From the NCBI GenBank assembly GCA_005880055.1, contig VBJS01000036.1, positions 8,706-39,450 of the forward strand: a stretch of 30,745 nucleotides of DNA, read 5' to 3'. Both the position numbers and the translations under genes were made by a program. The stretch comes from Chloroflexota bacterium (GTDB lineage: Bacteria; Chloroflexota; Dehalococcoidia; SM23-28-2; RBG-16-64-32). The notes beneath the pieces are model-generated. The model saw only the letters and a program-made list of their open reading frames with translations. It made no database searches and was not told where the DNA came from. Position 1 is the stretch's first letter. Every line of letters begins with the position of its first letter. Of the stretch, positions 28,996-30,745 are shown in pieces.

Positions 28996-29409
28996 CTAGA
29001 TGTCCCGTCTTGCCACGAACCGAGTGGCGATCGGGAGCTTGTGCGCGGCCAGGCGCATCGCCTCCCGCGCCACATCCTCCCGCACGCCCGAAATCTCGTA
29101 GATGACGCGTCCGGGCTTGACCACCGCTACCCAGGCCTCGACCGGTCCCTTGCCGGAGCCCTGACGCACTTCGAGAGGCTTCTTGGTGATCGGCTTGTCC
29201 GGGAACACGCGGATCCAAAGCTTGCCACCACGACGCACGTAGCGGGTGATGGCACGCCGGCCAGCCTCAATTTGGCGCGCTGTCATCCAGCACGGGCCCA
29301 GGGCCTGAAGGCCGTAATCCCCGAACGCCACCGCGCTGCCGGCGGTGGCCTGGCCACGCATGCGGCCGCGCTGCGTCTTGCGGAACTTGGTCCGTTTAGG
29401 CTGTAGCAT
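28996..29409 (-). CDS. rplP: 50S ribosomal protein uL16
   Basis: Protein near the peptidyl-transferase centre and A-site tRNA, 137 aa. Blocks are MLQPKRTKFRKTQRGRMRGQATAGSAVAFGDYGLQALGPCWMTARQIEAGRRAITRYVRRGGKLWIRVFPDKPITKKPLEVRQGSGKGPVEAWVAVVKPGRVIYEI. Complete. It overlaps the rpsC end by 14 bases. Confidence 0.98.
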   Translation of the reverse strand: MLQPKRTKFRKTQRGRMRGQATAGSAVAFGDYGLQALGPCWMTARQIEAGRRAITRYVRRGGKLWIRVFPDKPITKKPLEVRQGSGKGPVEAWVAVVKPGRVIYEISGVREDVAREAMRLAAHKLPIATRFVARRDI

Positions 29410-30217
29410 CCGTCTCCGCCTCAGCCGTCGCTATCCGTTCTGTGGCTGCCGCTTCCGCCTCCGGCGCTGCGGCTGCCGGCTCCGTGGCTGCCTCTCCCGC
29501 TGCTGCCGCTCGGGCGGGCGCTGGCTCCGTGGCCGGCTTCTCCTCTTCCCCCTCGGCGGCCGGCGCCGTTGCCGTCCTCGGTGGCGTCCGCTCGCTGATA
29601 ATATCGCCCTTGTAAATCCAGACTTTTACGCCGATGCGACCCAGGGTAGTCCGAGCCTCTGAGGTCCCGTAGTCCACGTCCGCCTTGAGCGTGTGCAGCG
29701 GGACGCGGCCCTGACGCTCCTGGTCTTTGCGGGACATGTCCGCGCCGCCTAGCCGGCCGGATATCTTTATGCGAACGCCCTGGGCGCCGCGCTGCATGGC
29801 CCGCAGTGCCGCCTGTTTGATCGCCCGGCGGTGCGAGACTCTGCGTTCGATCTGCTCCGCGACGGCCCGCGCCACCAGTGGCGCCTCTATCTCCGGCACC
29901 CGCACCTCGTTGATGTTCACACGCACCTTCCGGCCGGTCACCTTCTCCAGGCCGGAGCGCAGCTCATCCACCCGCTGCCCGCCACGCCCAATCACGATGC
30001 CGGGCCGTGCTGTATAGATGCTCACCGTGACCTGGTTTGCGTTGCGTTCAATTTCGACGCGCGAAATGCCCGCCTCCGGTAGCATGGTCCGGATCCTGCC
30101 TCGAATTGCCAGGTCCTCGTGAAGCAGGTCAGTGTAGTTCCGGTCCGCATACCACTTGCTGTTCCAGTCGTAGATGTACCCCAGCCGGAAACCGTGGGGA
30201 TGTACCTTCTGCCCCAT
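29396..30217 (-). CDS. rpsC: 30S ribosomal protein uS3 with Ala/Glu-rich tail
   Basis: Forms part of the mRNA entry channel and helicase. 273 aa against about 210-230 usually. N-terminus MGQKVHPHGFRLGYIYDWNSKWYADRNYTDLLHEDLAIR; the KH domain GxxG loop is in GIVIGRGGQRVDELRSGLEKVTGRKVRVNINEV; the C-terminal domain runs to VWIYKGDIISER. After about residue 212 a low-complexity tail of about 60 residues (Ala, Glu, Thr, Pro) follows. The tail's last codons overlap the rplP start by 14 bases. Confidence 0.98.
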   Translation of the reverse strand: MGQKVHPHGFRLGYIYDWNSKWYADRNYTDLLHEDLAIRGRIRTMLPEAGISRVEIERNANQVTVSIYTARPGIVIGRGGQRVDELRSGLEKVTGRKVRVNINEVRVPEIEAPLVARAVAEQIERRVSHRRAIKQAALRAMQRGAQGVRIKISGRLGGADMSRKDQERQGRVPLHTLKADVDYGTSEARTTLGRIGVKVWIYKGDIISERTPPRTATAPAAEGEEEKPATEPAPARAAAAGEAATEPAAAAPEAEAAATERIATAEAETDATA

Positions 30218-30221
30218 CTAG

Positions 30222-30560
30222 CTAGCCTTCCTCTTCCACGATGATCGTGACGTTGCTCCGTCGATGCTGGATGATATCGCCACGGCCGCGGGCCCTCGGC
30301 GTCATCCGCCGGAAGCGTTCGCCGTCCGACGCGAACGCCTTCGACACCCTTAGGCGGCGCGGGTTCATGTCGTAGTTGTTCTCCGCGTTCGCGGCTGCTG
30401 AGCGCACAGCCTTCGCGACCAGCCGGGCGTGCGGAGTCCGCATGAAGCGCAGGATGGCCATCGCTTCGTCCACTCGCTTACCGCGCACCTCGTCCAGGAT
30501 GATGCGCATCTTCTTGGGCGCAATCGGTGCATTACGAGCGAAGGACCGTACCGCAACCAT
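30222..30560 (-). CDS. rplV: 50S ribosomal protein uL22
   Basis: Tunnel-lining protein, 112 aa. Blocks are ARNAPIAPKKMRIILDEVRGKRVDEAMAILRFMRTPHARLVAKAVRSAAANAENNYDMNPRRLRVSKAFASDGERFRRMTPRARGRGDIIQHRRSNVTIIV. Complete. Four bases separate it from rpsC and two from rpsS. Confidence 0.98.
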   Translation of the reverse strand: MVAVRSFARNAPIAPKKMRIILDEVRGKRVDEAMAILRFMRTPHARLVAKAVRSAAANAENNYDMNPRRLRVSKAFASDGERFRRMTPRARGRGDIIQHRRSNVTIIVEEEG

Positions 30561-30562
30561 GG

Positions 30563-30745
30563 CTACTTCCTCCGCACCTGGCTCACTTGGGCGGACTTGC
30601 TCGTATGGCCACGGAAAGTGCGCGTCGGTGCGAATTCTCCCAGCTTGTGGCCCACCATGTTCTCCGTGATGAAGATCGGCACATGCCGCCTGCCGTCATG
30701 CACGGCGATGTTTAGGCCTACCATCTCCGGCAGTATCGTGGAGCG
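30563..30745 (-). CDS. rpsS: 30S ribosomal protein uS19, N-terminus outside window
   Basis: Head protein that contacts uS13. Only the last 60 residues are in the window; they contain the family blocks STILPEMVGLNIAVHDGRRHVPIFITENMVGHKLGEFAPTRTFRGH and end in SAQVSQVRRK. The frame is open to the window edge. It is the most upstream gene seen of the S10-type part of the operon; rplB, rplW, rplD, rplC and rpsJ are expected next. Confidence 0.97.
   Translation of the reverse strand, partial: RSTILPEMVGLNIAVHDGRRHVPIFITENMVGHKLGEFAPTRTFRGHTSKSAQVSQVRRK

Noticed and set aside
1..30745. CRISPR arrays, tRNA or rRNA genes, insertion sequences, prophage genes
   Set aside because: None seen on either strand. 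No regularly spaced repeats, cloverleaf-like T-loop sequences or transposase/integrase frames were noticed.

Overview
The window is bacterial, GC-rich (about 60% by eye) and gene-dense. Gene content and order fit a member of the Chloroflexota, perhaps near Dehalococcoidia. The supporting signs are a bifunctional SIS-type phosphoglucose/phosphomannose isomerase, an AhcY without the 40-residue insert, truA-rplM-rpsI trailing the alpha operon, an adenylate kinase with a Cys4 lid, and zinc-binding forms of several ribosomal proteins. This placement is an inference from gene content and no lineage marker was searched.

Layout. (1) 1-1638: trxB-trxA on the minus strand, divergent from a CsoR-family repressor, with one G/C-tract palindrome lying inside both facing promoters. 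(2) 1639-5389: a TetR regulator with its own extended -10 promoter and operator, converging on plsX; an M20 amidohydrolase; and a nearly leaderless apt. (3) 5428-8474: a SAM-I riboswitch with an intrinsic terminator in front of mtnA-mtnP-GNAT, the methylthioadenosine salvage unit. mtnA appears to start at an AUA codon. (4) 8602-15962: a tightly overlapped run of a small HTH-like protein, a DJ-1/PfpI protein, a DUF1028 protein, ahcY, metK, a nucleotidyltransferase lacking its N-terminal nucleotide loop, a phosphohexomutase and a phosphoglucose/phosphomannose isomerase. (5) 16025-30745, minus strand: a merged S10-spc-alpha ribosomal operon read from rpsS down to rpsI, with secY, adk, map, infA, rpoA and truA inside.

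How it works together. Regions 3 and 4 contain the S-adenosylmethionine economy: MetK makes SAM, AhcY removes S-adenosylhomocysteine, and MtnP/MtnA begin recycling methylthioadenosine. Apt nearby would salvage the adenine that MtnP releases. The sugar genes supply hexose phosphates and probably NDP-sugars. Region 5 is the core translation, transcription and secretion cluster.

The most notable observations are: the CsoR-type operator wired to thioredoxin genes; the likely AUA start of mtnA; rpsH broken by an internal deletion plus frameshift; the nucleotidyltransferase whose homology starts right after the metK stop; a 150-residue acidic Ala/Glu tail on ribosomal protein uS17, with smaller tails on uS3 and RpoA; and stop-start overlap of DJ-1 and DUF1028 genes with ahcY. 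Several of these lesions could also be assembly errors, and I say so at each one.
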